Source: Flavobacterium cellulosilyticum | Lineage (GTDB): Bacteria > Bacteroidota > Bacteroidia > Flavobacteriales > Flavobacteriaceae | Reading direction: 5' to 3' | Assembly (NCBI RefSeq): GCF_004349355.1 | Contig: NZ_SMFK01000002.1 | Span: 434,001-498,000, forward strand | Length of the DNA: 64,000 nucleotides | Shown: in pieces, positions 8,757 to 17,602 of the stretch | Numbering within the stretch: the stretch's first letter is position 1 | How the letters are laid out: each line of letters starts with the position of its first letter | Translations under genes and position numbers: made by a program | Notes under the pieces: model-generated | Told to the model about the DNA's origin: nothing | Databases searched by the model: none | What the model saw: only the letters and a program-made list of their open reading frames with translations

Positions 8757-9458
8757 ATGCTTTACACAGCTTTTTTATTCGGTTTAATCAGCAGTTTTCA
8801 TTGCATAGGTATGTGTGGTCCTATTGCAATGATGTTGCCCGTAGATCAAAAAAATCAAGCTAAAAAAACGATTCAAATTATTACGTATCATGTAGGTAGA
8901 TTAACTGCATATGCTTCTATTGGTTTAATTTTTGGATTGCTGGGAAAAGGCTTGTTTCTTGCCGGAATACAACAAAAATTATCGATTTTTATTGGTATTG
9001 CAATGATTGCCGTTATTTTGATTCCGGAGAAAATTTTTTCTCAATACAATTTTTCTAAACCTGTTTTCAACCTAATTTCACAGGTAAAAACAGCTTTGGG
9101 AAGTCAGTTTAAGAACAAGAGTTATAAATCTTTATTTACAATCGGATTACTCAACGGATTTTTGCCTTGTGGGATGGTTTATGTTGCTTTGTTTGGAGCT
9201 ATTGCCATGCAAAGTGTCAATTATGGTATTTTGTATATGATTTTATTTAGTTTGGGCACCGTTCCTTTGATGAGTAGCGTGACGTATCTTCAGTCTTTTA
9301 TGACCATTGCTACCCGAAATAGAATTCAAAAAGTGATACCTTACATTACCGTTTTACTAGGTGTCTTATTTATTTTGAGAGGATTGGGTCTTGGAATTCC
9401 TAATGTTTCTCCTTTGGATGTGAGTTTATTTGTTCAGTCAACACCTAATTGTCATTGA
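8757..9458 (+). CDS. SafE/UreH-like membrane protein of the cbb3 cluster
   Basis: 233 residues with about six hydrophobic helices. It belongs to the sulfite exporter TauE/SafE-like (UreH_2) group that often sits at the end of Bacteroidota cco clusters. Two cysteine-containing helix motifs, FHCIGMCGP near the N-terminus and NGFLPCGMVY in the middle, are typical and may bind metal or take part in redox chemistry. Placement after ccoH suggests a role in copper or cytochrome maturation, but this is inference. The 121-base gap before it holds an imperfect inverted repeat and no clear promoter. Confidence 0.82.
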   Translation: MLYTAFLFGLISSFHCIGMCGPIAMMLPVDQKNQAKKTIQIITYHVGRLTAYASIGLIFGLLGKGLFLAGIQQKLSIFIGIAMIAVILIPEKIFSQYNFSKPVFNLISQVKTALGSQFKNKSYKSLFTIGLLNGFLPCGMVYVALFGAIAMQSVNYGILYMILFSLGTVPLMSSVTYLQSFMTIATRNRIQKVIPYITVLLGVLFILRGLGLGIPNVSPLDVSLFVQSTPNCH

Positions 9459-9476
9459 TTTAATGGTTGTGTGCTC

Positions 9477-9617
9477 GCGTTAGGGGGTGTAGCGGAAAGC
9501 CCACAGCCTGACGAAGGAAGTGCGAGGAATTACTTCACTTTAATTTATTTTCATTGGAGTTCAGTGAACTTCGTTTGTAGCAAAACACCCGACCCGCTTT
9601 TTTTGCGGGTAACGCCC
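9477..9617. repeat. Palindrome-ended intergenic repeat element with hairpin
   Basis: GCGTTA (9477-9482) pairs with TAACGC (9610-9615). Inside it GGGTGT (9485-9490) pairs with ACACCC near 9585, and a strong hairpin ACCCGC-T7-GCGGGT lies at 9592-9610. The interior has CGGAAAGCCC and GACGAAGGAAGTGCGAGG, phrases I recognise from repeats scattered between genes in Flavobacterium genomes. It lies between the convergent SafE-like gene and hemN, and its hairpin could end both transcripts. Confidence 0.65.
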
Positions 9618-9626
9618 AAAAACAAT

Positions 9627-10991
9627 TTAAATTATCATGGAAAACAATTTTGTATCAGGGGCATGTCTTTTTAATCGCAAGTCAAAAGCCATGCATATAT
9701 TTCGTACAAAGGGTTTGCCAGCATCGGTAACTTTTAAGCTGTTTTTTCCAATTACTACTAATCCATCCTTTTCCATTTCCTTCAATTGGTTTAGAATTTC
9801 TGGAATTTCTTCAAAATAATTGGAATGTAATTTCCAGGAAGTTTCAAATTTGCACATTAGATTTAAAATGTGTTTTCGAATGATTAAATCCTCATTAGTT
9901 AATACGTGCCCTCTGAAAATAGGTAATTTGTCAGCAGCAATTATTTGGTAATATTCGTCTAAATCCTTTGTATTTTGAGCAAAACTATACCAACTATCAC
10001 TAATAGAGGATACCCCTAAGCCAATCATTAACTGCGTTTTTGAGGAACTGTACCCCATAAAATTGCGATGTAATTTTCCTTTATCAAAAGAGTGGTACAA
10101 ACTGTCTGACTTTAAGGCAAAATGATCCATTCCTATTTCATGATACTCATATTCAGTCAATAATTCTTTACCAACTTCATATAAAATACGTTTTGTTTCG
10201 TCTTTTGGAATGTCTTCGTCTTTAAAACCTCTTTGTCCATTTCCTTTTATCCATGGAACATGAGCATAGCTGTAAAAAGCCAAACGATCCGGTTGTAAAG
10301 AGTTTGTTTTTTCAATAGTATCAATAATATCTTCTAATCCTTGAAAAGGTAATCCGAAGATGATATCGTGACCTATTGATGTGTACCCAATTTCCTTTGC
10401 CCAAAAAGTTACTTTTGCCACGTTGTGAAAAGGTTGATGTCTATTGATGGCGCGTTGAATTTTCTCCGAATAATCTTGAACACCATAACTTACTCTTCTA
10501 AACCCTAAATCGTGAAGTTTTTGTAAATGTGCTCGTGTGGTATTATTTGGATGACCTTCGAAACTGAATTCATGATCTGGTGCTTTATCTGCATAACAAA
10601 AGATCCCATTAATTAATGTTTCTAAATTTTTAGTAGAAAAAAAAGTGGGTGTTCCTCCTCCTAAATGAATTTCTTTTATGATAGGCTTTTCTTCTAGAAT
10701 ATTGCAATACATTGCCCATTCCTTTAATACGGCTTCTATATATGGGTTTTCAGTATCATGATTCTTTGTAATTTGTTTATGACAACCACAAAAGGTACAT
10801 AAACTTTCACAAAAAGGAAGGTGAATATAGAGACTTAATCCTTCTTTTGAATTACTTTCTAAAAATGATTTTCTTAGGGTATCTATCCAAAGTTGCTTTG
10901 AAAAATCATTTTCATTCCAATAAGGTACTGTAGGATAGCTCGTATATCTTGGACCAGGAACATTGTATTTTTGTAGGATAGAATTATTCAT
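9627..10991 (-). CDS. hemN: Oxygen-independent coproporphyrinogen III oxidase (radical SAM)
   Basis: 454 residues from the ATG at 10991. The longer frame begins with a TTG that is part of the predicted -7 promoter element, so it cannot be the start. Converts coproporphyrinogen III to protoporphyrinogen IX without oxygen in heme synthesis. It carries the radical SAM motif C61-x3-C65-x2-C68 followed by C70, YNVPGPRYTSYPT at the N-terminus, HLGGGTPTF, and a C-terminal HemN domain (HRNFMGYSS, VRNICMAFD). These match E. coli HemN closely in order and length. An FNR-type promoter makes it the heme-supply partner of the cbb3 oxidase genes. Confidence 0.95.
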   Translation of the reverse strand: MNNSILQKYNVPGPRYTSYPTVPYWNENDFSKQLWIDTLRKSFLESNSKEGLSLYIHLPFCESLCTFCGCHKQITKNHDTENPYIEAVLKEWAMYCNILEEKPIIKEIHLGGGTPTFFSTKNLETLINGIFCYADKAPDHEFSFEGHPNNTTRAHLQKLHDLGFRRVSYGVQDYSEKIQRAINRHQPFHNVAKVTFWAKEIGYTSIGHDIIFGLPFQGLEDIIDTIEKTNSLQPDRLAFYSYAHVPWIKGNGQRGFKDEDIPKDETKRILYEVGKELLTEYEYHEIGMDHFALKSDSLYHSFDKGKLHRNFMGYSSSKTQLMIGLGVSSISDSWYSFAQNTKDLDEYYQIIAADKLPIFRGHVLTNEDLIIRKHILNLMCKFETSWKLHSNYFEEIPEILNQLKEMEKDGLVVIGKNSLKVTDAGKPFVRNICMAFDLRLKRHAPDTKLFSMII

Positions 10992-11012
10992 GGATAAATG
11001 TTTTAGAATATT

Positions 11013-11055
11013 CAAAATTAGGTTGTCTAATTAGATATTAAAATGATATTTATCA
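11013..11055 (-). promoter_or_regulatory. FNR-type promoter of hemN
   Basis: On the minus strand a perfect palindromic box TGATAAATATCA (11055-11044) precedes TAATTTTG (11020-11013), a perfect TAnnTTTG. Box centre to last G is 36.5 bases, the same as at ccoI and ccoS. The predicted start near 11008 leaves a leader of about 17 bases before the ATG at 10991. Confidence 0.68.
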
Positions 11056-11078
11056 TAATTTATTTTTATAAAATAAAA

Positions 11079-11106
11079 AACCTCGTTCAATTTCTTGAAC
11101 AAGGTT
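11079..11106 (-). terminator. Hairpin terminator of the DUF349 gene
   Basis: AACCTCGTTCAA pairs with TTGAACAAGGTT with one internal mismatch. On the minus strand it is followed by a T-rich run. It lies just past the stop at 11129 and before the hemN promoter. Confidence 0.7.
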
Positions 11107-11128
11107 GTTATTGTTAAAATGCTATTTT

Positions 11129-13201
11129 TTATCCTAAATTGATGCTTCTAATTTGTTTTAATTTGTCTTTAAAAATTTCCATTTCCTCTCTGTGTTTTTC
11201 TATGTTTTTTCGAACTTCTAAAACGATAGAATTCTCTTTTTTTGCATTTCGAGTATTGGCAAAAAACTGAATGTTATTTTCTAATTGGAATATTTCGTTC
11301 TTGATTTCATCAATTTTTTTCATCAAGAAAATCTTTTCGTTTTCTATTTTTCGAACTTCATTGTTATCTGATAAATTGTCAATTCTATTGGAGAAACGCA
11401 TCATTTCGCTGTCTTTCTTGCTAAGACTTAATTTATCAAAAAGAGCGTCTAACACTTTATTAAACTTGCCTTCGATATGTCTTCTAGGAAAAGGAACTCT
11501 TCCAAAGTTTTTCCAGGTTTCAATATGCAGTTTAATGGCATCCAAATCAGTTTTATGGTCACCTGATAATTGAAATTCCCTAAGCGTTTCTAAATAGGCT
11601 TTTTTGTTATCGAAAGCGGCTATTTCTTCAGTGTTTTCTTCGCTTTTTTGTTCTTTTAAATTTTCAAAATAATGATTACAGGCATTTTTAAATTCTGCCC
11701 ATATTTTATCGGAATGTTTTCTTGGAACGTGTCCAATTTGTTTCCACTCTTCTTGAATTTTTTTCATTATAGGAGTCGTGGCTTCATAATCTGTACTTTC
11801 TTGAAGTTCTTGTGCTTTTGCAACAAGAGCCATTTTTTTGTTCAAATTATTGTTTTGATCTTTTTTAATGTCTTTGTAAAATGAATTTTTAAAAGAATTA
11901 AAATTTCTCACTGCAGTTTTAAAACTAGCCCAAGTTTCTTCATTTACATCAGATGGGACTTTTCCAGCGGAGAAAAAAGCAGTTCGTAAGGCTTCTACTT
12001 TTTGTATTTGAACCAGCCATTGCGAATGAGCATTCACTTTTTCAGTGGCCAAAACTTCAATTTTACCAATTATTTCCTTTTTCTTCTCTAAATTTTCAAG
12101 CTCAGTTCCTCTTTGATTTTCAAATAACACTTCCCGTTTGTCGTGCATTTGTTTGGTTAAATCACTAAATTTATTCCAAATATCATCACGATGTTCTCTT
12201 GAAACGGGGCCAATATCTTCTTTCCAGATTTTATGTAAATCTTGTAATTCTCTAAAAGCCTTATTCACATCGGCTTCATTCACTAATTCTTCAACACGAG
12301 CTACAATTTTTTGTTTTTGCTCTAAATTGTGTTTGAAATCGATGTCTCGGGCTTCTCTGTCTAAGTGCAAATAGTCATAAAAATTCTCTACATGAAAATG
12401 ATAATTGTTCCAAACATGGTTGTATTTGTCTTTGGGAATTGGTCCGGAATTTTTCCATCGTTCTCTTAAATCATTAAAATGTTTCAGAGTGTCTTTAATG
12501 TTTTCTTGCGGATTAATTAGCTCTTTTAATTCTTCAACAATGGCTAATCTGTTTTCTAAATTTGTTTTTAAATTCGTTTGCAAACTTTTGAAATGAACAG
12601 TTCTATTGTCTTTAAACTGGGTGTAATACTGGTCGAATTTTGATTTTAATGGGAAATGATATTGAAATTCCTCATTCGTTTCGGGATTATCGGCAAGGAA
12701 TTCTTCTTTCTTTTCTTCTAAAAGGTGGTAGTATTTTGCTAAAAACGATTTTTTAATTTCATCAATATGGTCTTTTACAGACATCACTTTTTCGACTTCG
12801 ACTAATTTTTTCAATTCGTCAATAAGCGCTTCCATAGATAAAGTGTCGTATTCCAACATTGGAATAGTGTGACGCTCTTTTAAGGTTTCATCTTCGCTTT
12901 CCTCAGCGTTAGAATCTTCGATAGCGTCTATTATAGGGTTTTTTACTGATGGTTTTTCGTCAGAAGTTGTATTTTTTGCTTCTTCAATATCTTCAATTGC
13001 ATCATCAGCTACAGCTGTTTCAGTGATGGGTTGGGAGTCAATTTCAATTATAGATTCTGTTGCTGTTAACAGCTCTTCGCTTGGATCAATAATCTCTTCA
13101 TTATTATCAATGATCTCTGTTTCCGTTTGAATAATTTCAGCCGAATTGTTTTCTAATTTTCCATCTGCATCAAGCAGGTTATCATTCTTTTCTTCTAACA
13201 T
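11129..13201 (-). CDS. DUF349 repeat protein
   Basis: 690 residues, highly charged. An acidic, low-complexity N-terminus (about 1-110) rich in E, D, I and T is followed by about five DUF349 repeats. Each has a W-K-x-x-G-P/x-V-P core: RWKNSGPIP, IWKEDIGPVS, AFFSAGKVP, EWKQIGHVP and TWKNFGRVP. The C-terminal 80 residues form a predicted coiled coil. Bacteroidota carry this as a single large cytoplasmic protein of unknown function; nothing in the sequence suggests an enzyme. It is a single-gene unit with its own terminator. The many plus-strand frames over it are antisense shadows. Confidence 0.88.
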   Translation of the reverse strand: MLEEKNDNLLDADGKLENNSAEIIQTETEIIDNNEEIIDPSEELLTATESIIEIDSQPITETAVADDAIEDIEEAKNTTSDEKPSVKNPIIDAIEDSNAEESEDETLKERHTIPMLEYDTLSMEALIDELKKLVEVEKVMSVKDHIDEIKKSFLAKYYHLLEEKKEEFLADNPETNEEFQYHFPLKSKFDQYYTQFKDNRTVHFKSLQTNLKTNLENRLAIVEELKELINPQENIKDTLKHFNDLRERWKNSGPIPKDKYNHVWNNYHFHVENFYDYLHLDREARDIDFKHNLEQKQKIVARVEELVNEADVNKAFRELQDLHKIWKEDIGPVSREHRDDIWNKFSDLTKQMHDKREVLFENQRGTELENLEKKKEIIGKIEVLATEKVNAHSQWLVQIQKVEALRTAFFSAGKVPSDVNEETWASFKTAVRNFNSFKNSFYKDIKKDQNNNLNKKMALVAKAQELQESTDYEATTPIMKKIQEEWKQIGHVPRKHSDKIWAEFKNACNHYFENLKEQKSEENTEEIAAFDNKKAYLETLREFQLSGDHKTDLDAIKLHIETWKNFGRVPFPRRHIEGKFNKVLDALFDKLSLSKKDSEMMRFSNRIDNLSDNNEVRKIENEKIFLMKKIDEIKNEIFQLENNIQFFANTRNAKKENSIVLEVRKNIEKHREEMEIFKDKLKQIRSINLG

Positions 13202-13471
13202 TTTTTCAATGTTTAAGGGTTTAATTTTTTTCGAATGATAAAGATAGTAAAGGCTTATTAAAATACAAATAAAAACCCTTATTTATAGTCATTTTGAATT
13301 TTGTAAAAGATTCTGCCTGTTAACAATATCAGCGTTTTGTCAGTTATTTTTCCGTGTGAATTTGATTATTTTTTTTGGTGAAGATTGGAATAGGTACTGT
13401 TTTTGTTCTTTTCAAGAAGGTATTTTATTTTCAGGTTCTACTTTAATTTGCTGCTCGGTTGCATCGAAAAC

Positions 13472-13682
13472 CTATTTACTTTTGAAAATGATACAAAGTG
13501 TGTTTAACGTGGATCAATACTATAGCACCACGAGTTTCTACATTTTCATTATAAAATATAGTTTTATCTTCTTGATGATTTTTATAACTGCTATTCACAA
13601 AATACAATTCCCGATTTTTCAGGAATAAGCTACGTTGTAAACGCTCCGATTTATCTTTTAATTTATATAGGTACACGCCGCA
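13472..13682. repeat. Diverged direct repeat, copy 1
   Basis: About 211 bases that reappear in the same orientation at 14380-14591. Shared landmarks include TTTACTTTTGAAAATGAT-like and TTATAAAATATAGT blocks, GATGATTTTTATA, CTATTCACAAAATA, TTTTTCAGGAAT and TTATCTTTTAATTTATA. The copies differ by many substitutions and small indels. The flanking MazG-like gene lies between the copies. Confidence 0.75.
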
Positions 13683-13730
13683 AGCAAACACCAGAGTTGC
13701 TGACAAATGCGAGCCAGTAGGAGTAATCAT
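13476..13730 (-). CDS. Small hypothetical frame inside repeat copy 1
   Basis: 84 residues from the ATG at 13730 (MITPTGSHLSATLV...). Reading is open from the stop of the MazG-like gene upstream, so no start is forced. The second repeat copy encodes the related peptide CGEYHYKLKDKL followed by stops and frameshifts, so there is no evidence that the frame is maintained there. No domain recognised. It could be a decaying gene end or chance coding within a repeat; I would not rely on it as an expressed protein. Confidence 0.25.
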   Translation of the reverse strand: MITPTGSHLSATLVFACGVYLYKLKDKSERLQRSLFLKNRELYFVNSSYKNHQEDKTIFYNENVETRGAIVLIHVKHTLYHFQK

Positions 13731-13784
13731 TACTTTGGTCAAACCAATTTTTTTAAAAATTCGATGATATCCATTAGATAATTT

Positions 13785-14105
13785 CTATTTCAATAATTTT
13801 TCAGTTTTCGTCAAAAACTTATCTGTGGCTTCTTTAATGTTTATGTTCATTCGATCTGCCAAAACAGTTAACCACCAAATACACTCTCCTAATTTGTGTT
13901 CAAGTTCAATGTCTGTATTATTTGCCGGCCAACGTTTTTGTTGCGACATCGTATGTCGCCCGACTAAAGCTGCGTCTGTCAAAAACGCTAACACATCTTC
14001 TTCAACTGTCCATTCACTTCCGTGATGTTGTCGCTCCAATTGATGATAACTTTCACGTATTTTTTTTGAGCGTTCAATTATTTCCTTAAAATCAATTTCT
14101 TTCAT
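13785..14105 (-). CDS. MazG-like nucleotide pyrophosphohydrolase-type small protein
   Basis: 106 residues, all-helical. The N-terminal helices contain WTVEEDVLAFLTDAALVGRH and the C-terminal part has LEHKLGECIWWLTVLADRMNINIKEA. This resembles the paired helices of MazG-like and dUTPase-like pyrophosphohydrolases (EExxD / LGDVLWYLxxLA). The canonical acidic metal-binding residues are only partly present (E-x-x-V-L in the first helix, E-C in the second), so activity is uncertain. It sits between two copies of a decayed repeat, which suggests accessory DNA. The family assignment is moderate. Confidence 0.6.
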   Translation of the reverse strand: MKEIDFKEIIERSKKIRESYHQLERQHHGSEWTVEEDVLAFLTDAALVGRHTMSQQKRWPANNTDIELEHKLGECIWWLTVLADRMNINIKEATDKFLTKTEKLLK

Positions 14106-14379
14106 TTTTGTTGTTGTTATTTTTCGTTGGTTTTTTTCGTTCTGTTATTACGGTCACTCTAACATAGCCGCCAGCGTTAGTTTGTTTAAAAACTTCCAAA
14201 CTGTGTTATTTAGTTTAAAATTCAAAGTAAATATAGTAGATTGTAAACTACAAATAAGTATATATTTTCAACTTTGATAATTTTCACTTTATTTATTGTT
14301 TCTCCGTAAAAAGCCTTGAAAAAAGCATTTAAGAAAAGAATAAACAGTGCTGTTAATTTTAGATACTGTTTTAATGAAC

Positions 14380-14591
14380 CTGCTTACTTTTGAAAATGAT
14401 CCAAAACGTGTGTCAAGCGGCTATATACTCAATCACCATAAAGCTTCGACATTTTTATTATAAAATATAGTATTGTATTCCGATGATTTTTATAGCTACT
14501 ATTCACAAAATAAAATTCCTTCTTTTTCAGGAATTAGCTGCGTTTCAAACACTATAATTTATCTTTTAATTTATAGTGGTACTCGCCGCAG
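14380..14591. repeat. Diverged direct repeat, copy 2
   Basis: Second copy of the 13472-13682 repeat, about 908 bases downstream in the same orientation. The minus-strand peptide readable in copy 1 is here broken by in-frame stops and shifts, so copy 2 is non-coding. It ends at CGCCGCAGG next to the start of an orphan frame. Confidence 0.72.
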
Positions 14592-14800
14592 GTACCAAAG
14601 TTAAAGACTTACGAGCGCTAGTGGAAAGTCGAGATGAAACAACAAAGTTGGTATTACTTAAAGTAACTTCTGGATTTTACAATACTAATGAAGGATTCCC
14701 ATTTCCATCGGGAATGTTTGTAATTGCAAATTCGATTTCAGTAGATCAACCAAAACTTACATTGCCATTATACGGTATATTAATTGCAGGATTTCCATAA
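14576..14800 (+). pseudogene. Orphan frame, possible gene fragment
   Basis: An open frame with a GTG as first possible start lying inside repeat copy 2 and no usable ATG. The part beyond the repeat (VKDLRALVESRDETTKLVLL and on to LPLYGILIAGFP) has reasonable protein-like composition but no domain I recognise. It is probably the end of a lost gene, or chance. Confidence 0.2.
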
Positions 14801-15828
14801 CTCAAGTAAATTACTTGATTTCCTTAAGAAAAGGAACGAAAGATCATAAAAAGGTATAGAGAATTTTATATTATTTAAAAATGTATTTTGTTACAAAAAA
14901 AAATAAAAACTAAAGAAATATTTTAATTAGTTACAATTAACTTTTCCTAAAAAACTCACTTTTGAAAATAATCAAGTTCGAACCACTAGAATAAATAAAT
15001 AACTGAGGCTTATGTTGCTATTTTACAATATTGTAGAAAATAAAAAAAAGAGAAAATCAGCAATCTTACTTGTTACAGTGTGTGAAGACATAAAAAACAG
15101 AAGTCAATCCGTTTTTTTAAACAATATTCTTTTAAGAAAAATTCTTTCATGGACACATAGATTTTGTAAGTGTCAACAAGTGTCTCAAAAATCCTGTCAA
15201 TACTTGAAATCATTAAGGCTATAATTAAATAGTAAAAAAAGAAAAAAGCGCACTATACTTCTTCTTATGACCTGTATGTGCACTTTTGTTTTTAACTAAC
15301 TATAGCCATTTGTGAACCTTATTGGACAAAATTCGAACCTTTTACTAGAAGGTTTGAAACTCTTGAGTGAGGCATCAGAAGTTTAAAAGTAAATTCTTAA
15401 AATTGTCGAATTCTATTTTCATTCAAAATTGAATTGTTAACTAACAGTATGAAAATTTTAATCATTGCAGACGAGTGATCATTTCAGCTCAAATTTCTAC
15501 TCTTTTAAAATTAAGTATTAACAGAATGAACAGTATTGAATCTAATTTAAGCCTAATTTCAAGCAAAACTATTTTCTTGAAATTTAGAAAAAACGTATAT
15601 TTGTCCTTTATTTTTTTAAGTAAATTTACTTCTACAGTGTTTTTCTAATTTTATACATAGCTTAAAAATCTATTAATTTAATGTGACCAGAAAAACACTT
15701 GTATTAAAAGAGCTAATTGAATTTAATAAATTATGGTTACGCATATCATTGTATGTTACAGAGCAATAAACTCGATGCATTAAACGTGCTAGTTTTCTCG
15801 CTCAGAGCATTTTTATAAAAAATATCCT
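14801..15828. other. AT-rich gene-free stretch
   Basis: About 1 kb without a supportable gene; a 70-codon frame at 15012-15224 has no protein-like features. It contains a hairpin at 15240-15288 (AAAAGCGCACTATAC against GTATGTGCACTTTT, imperfect) that could be a terminator. A TATATTTG -7-like octamer lies at 15596-15603, about 225 bases before the AraC gene. Confidence 0.5.
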
Positions 15829-16716
15829 ATGGACTTAAAGAGGTTTGAGATCAAGAAAAACATTCAAAAAACAGATGATAAAAATTTGTCGTTTCGTGTT
15901 TTTGAACTCGGTATTCAAAGTACTAAAGATTATTTGGAACCACATAAAAAAGATCATTTTTGTATCATTCTAGTGGAGTCTGGAAATAGTAAAGTACATA
16001 TCGAAGACAAAATATATTTATTGAATTCAGGAAAAATAGCCGTTATATTTCCAGATCAAATTCACTTTTTGTCCAATCTGAGTACTGATTTGACAGGTAA
16101 AATTATATTATTTGAAGAAGTATTGTTTTGTTCCGATATATTAAAAAATGAACTTAGTGCTTATAATGTTAACCTATCGGCACACCTGAATTGTACTGCA
16201 CTTTCTAGTCTTGAATTTGAACAGGTGCTTCCAATTATAAAGAACATACAAGACATTTACAACACCCCCAGCCTTGTCAAAAAGGAACAGGCGCGTTTTT
16301 ATATCAAAATTTTCCTTCTAGGACTCATAGAATCGATACATGGCCAACATCCTGTTTTACATCATGATGCGCAAGGTCCAAACCAACATACTTATATTGA
16401 GTTTAAAAAACTTTTGAACCATCAGTATAAAAGCGAGCGTACCGTACAATACTATGCCTCAAAACTGGCTATCAGTACTAAAAAGCTCAATGCACTAAAT
16501 AAAAAATATTCTGGCGAAACGGCTATAAATGCTATCCACAGCCGAATCCTTACAGAAATTAAACGAAAATTATTATTTACTGATCTCTCTCACAAAGAAA
16601 TAGCATTTGACCTTGGGTTCAGTTCCCCATCTGCACTCAATAAATTTGTAAAAGCCAAACTAAAGGAAACCCCAACAGACCTACAAAATGAACTGGCGCA
16701 AATTTATACCGCATAG
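15829..16716 (+). CDS. AraC-family transcriptional regulator
   Basis: 295 residues. The N-terminal half is a cupin-like sensing domain (residues about 20-110; HKKDHFCIILVESGN, GKIAVIFPDQIH). The C-terminal 100 residues form an AraC double helix-turn-helix: TVQYYASKLAISTKKLNALNK for the first and LSHKEIAFDLGFSSPSALNK for the second. It is co-oriented with and 272 bases ahead of hxlB-hxlA, so regulation of the formaldehyde-fixation genes is a reasonable inference. In other bacteria hxlAB is controlled by unrelated HxlR proteins, so the pairing is worth noting. Confidence 0.9.
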   Translation: MDLKRFEIKKNIQKTDDKNLSFRVFELGIQSTKDYLEPHKKDHFCIILVESGNSKVHIEDKIYLLNSGKIAVIFPDQIHFLSNLSTDLTGKIILFEEVLFCSDILKNELSAYNVNLSAHLNCTALSSLEFEQVLPIIKNIQDIYNTPSLVKKEQARFYIKIFLLGLIESIHGQHPVLHHDAQGPNQHTYIEFKKLLNHQYKSERTVQYYASKLAISTKKLNALNKKYSGETAINAIHSRILTEIKRKLLFTDLSHKEIAFDLGFSSPSALNKFVKAKLKETPTDLQNELAQIYTA

Positions 16717-16752
16717 TCTTGTTTATATAACACCCTACCCTCACTGCTACCA

Positions 16753-16760
16753 TATCTTTG
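16753..16760 (+). promoter_or_regulatory. Candidate -7 element for hxlBA (TATCTTTG)
   Basis: Perfect TAnnTTTG match in the 272-base gap after the AraC gene. It would give a leader of about 220 bases before hxlB. No good -33 element was found at normal spacing, which would fit a promoter needing an activator. Confidence 0.3.
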
Positions 16761-16988
16761 CATCAGTAATTAATACTAGTAAAATATAGAGGCACTGGTG
16801 TTGCTAAAAAGCGATTCCAGCTAAATTATTTAGTTTAATGCTGTTTAAGGAAATAAAAGGTATCCTGTAATATCAATTACGCTATACCCAGAGACTAACA
16901 CTCGAGAACAGCATGCATAATTACCCAATCGTATTACTATGAATTGGAATTTTTATAGGAACGCATGACTTTACTTAAATAAAACAAA

Positions 16989-17555
16989 ATGAACACGGAT
17001 ACTTTGACAAACACTAATCTGCTTACTATTTTAGAGGAAAATAGACAAGTAGCAAATCAGATAAATCCCCAACAAATAAAGATTTTGGTTCACGAAATAA
17101 AAGCAGCCAAACGAATTTTTGTTATGGCAGCTGGCAGGAGCGGACTTGCATTAAAAATGGCAGCTATGCGGTTTATGCATCTGGGGTATACTGTATTCAT
17201 TGTAGGAGAAACCAATACACCTGCTATTCTAAAAGGAGATTTGCTCCTTCTGGCATCGGGTTCGGGAACTACTGCTTCAGTACTGTCATCAGCGGAAAAA
17301 GCTAGGAGTCAACAAGCTACCGTTATTGCTATTACTGCCGATGGAGAAAGCAAATTAGCCGTATTGGCAGACACTATTGTACTAGTAAATGCTGCAACAA
17401 AAACAGATTTCGGTATTTCCGTTTCTACACAATATGCGGGCAGCCTTTTTGAACAGTTTACATTATTGGTGTTAGAAAGTGTTTTTATGACCTTATGGCA
17501 AGAATCCGGTTTGACCAAAGAAGATCTATGGCCCAAACACGCCAACCTAGAATAA
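16989..17555 (+). CDS. hxlB: 6-phospho-3-hexuloisomerase (PHI)
   Basis: 188 residues, a single SIS sugar-isomerase domain. FVMAAGRSGLALKMAAMRFMHLGYTVFIVGE near the N-terminus and LLLASGSGTTASV are the phosphosugar-binding loops typical of PHI. It converts D-arabino-3-hexulose 6-phosphate to fructose 6-phosphate, the second step of the ribulose monophosphate pathway. The next gene, 47 bases downstream, is the hexulose-phosphate synthase that makes its substrate, which fixes the assignment among SIS proteins. Confidence 0.92.
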   Translation: MNTDTLTNTNLLTILEENRQVANQINPQQIKILVHEIKAAKRIFVMAAGRSGLALKMAAMRFMHLGYTVFIVGETNTPAILKGDLLLLASGSGTTASVLSSAEKARSQQATVIAITADGESKLAVLADTIVLVNAATKTDFGISVSTQYAGSLFEQFTLLVLESVFMTLWQESGLTKEDLWPKHANLE

Positions 17556-17602
17556 CTATTTTTTTATATTATTTATTATTAATTTTTTTTATACATTTAA
17601 AC

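Noticed and set aside
11271..12596. Several plus-strand frames over the DUF349 gene
   Set aside because: Antisense shadows of a strongly coding minus-strand gene, with cysteine- and phenylalanine-rich non-protein-like composition.
15012..15224. 70-codon plus-strand frame
   Set aside because: Basic, low-complexity translation in AT-rich DNA with no neighbour, promoter or recognisable motif.
17495..17602. Upstream extension of hxlA
   Set aside because: Overlaps the end of hxlB and adds a hydrophobic leader not found in HPS; the ATG at 17603 gives the family-standard N-terminus.
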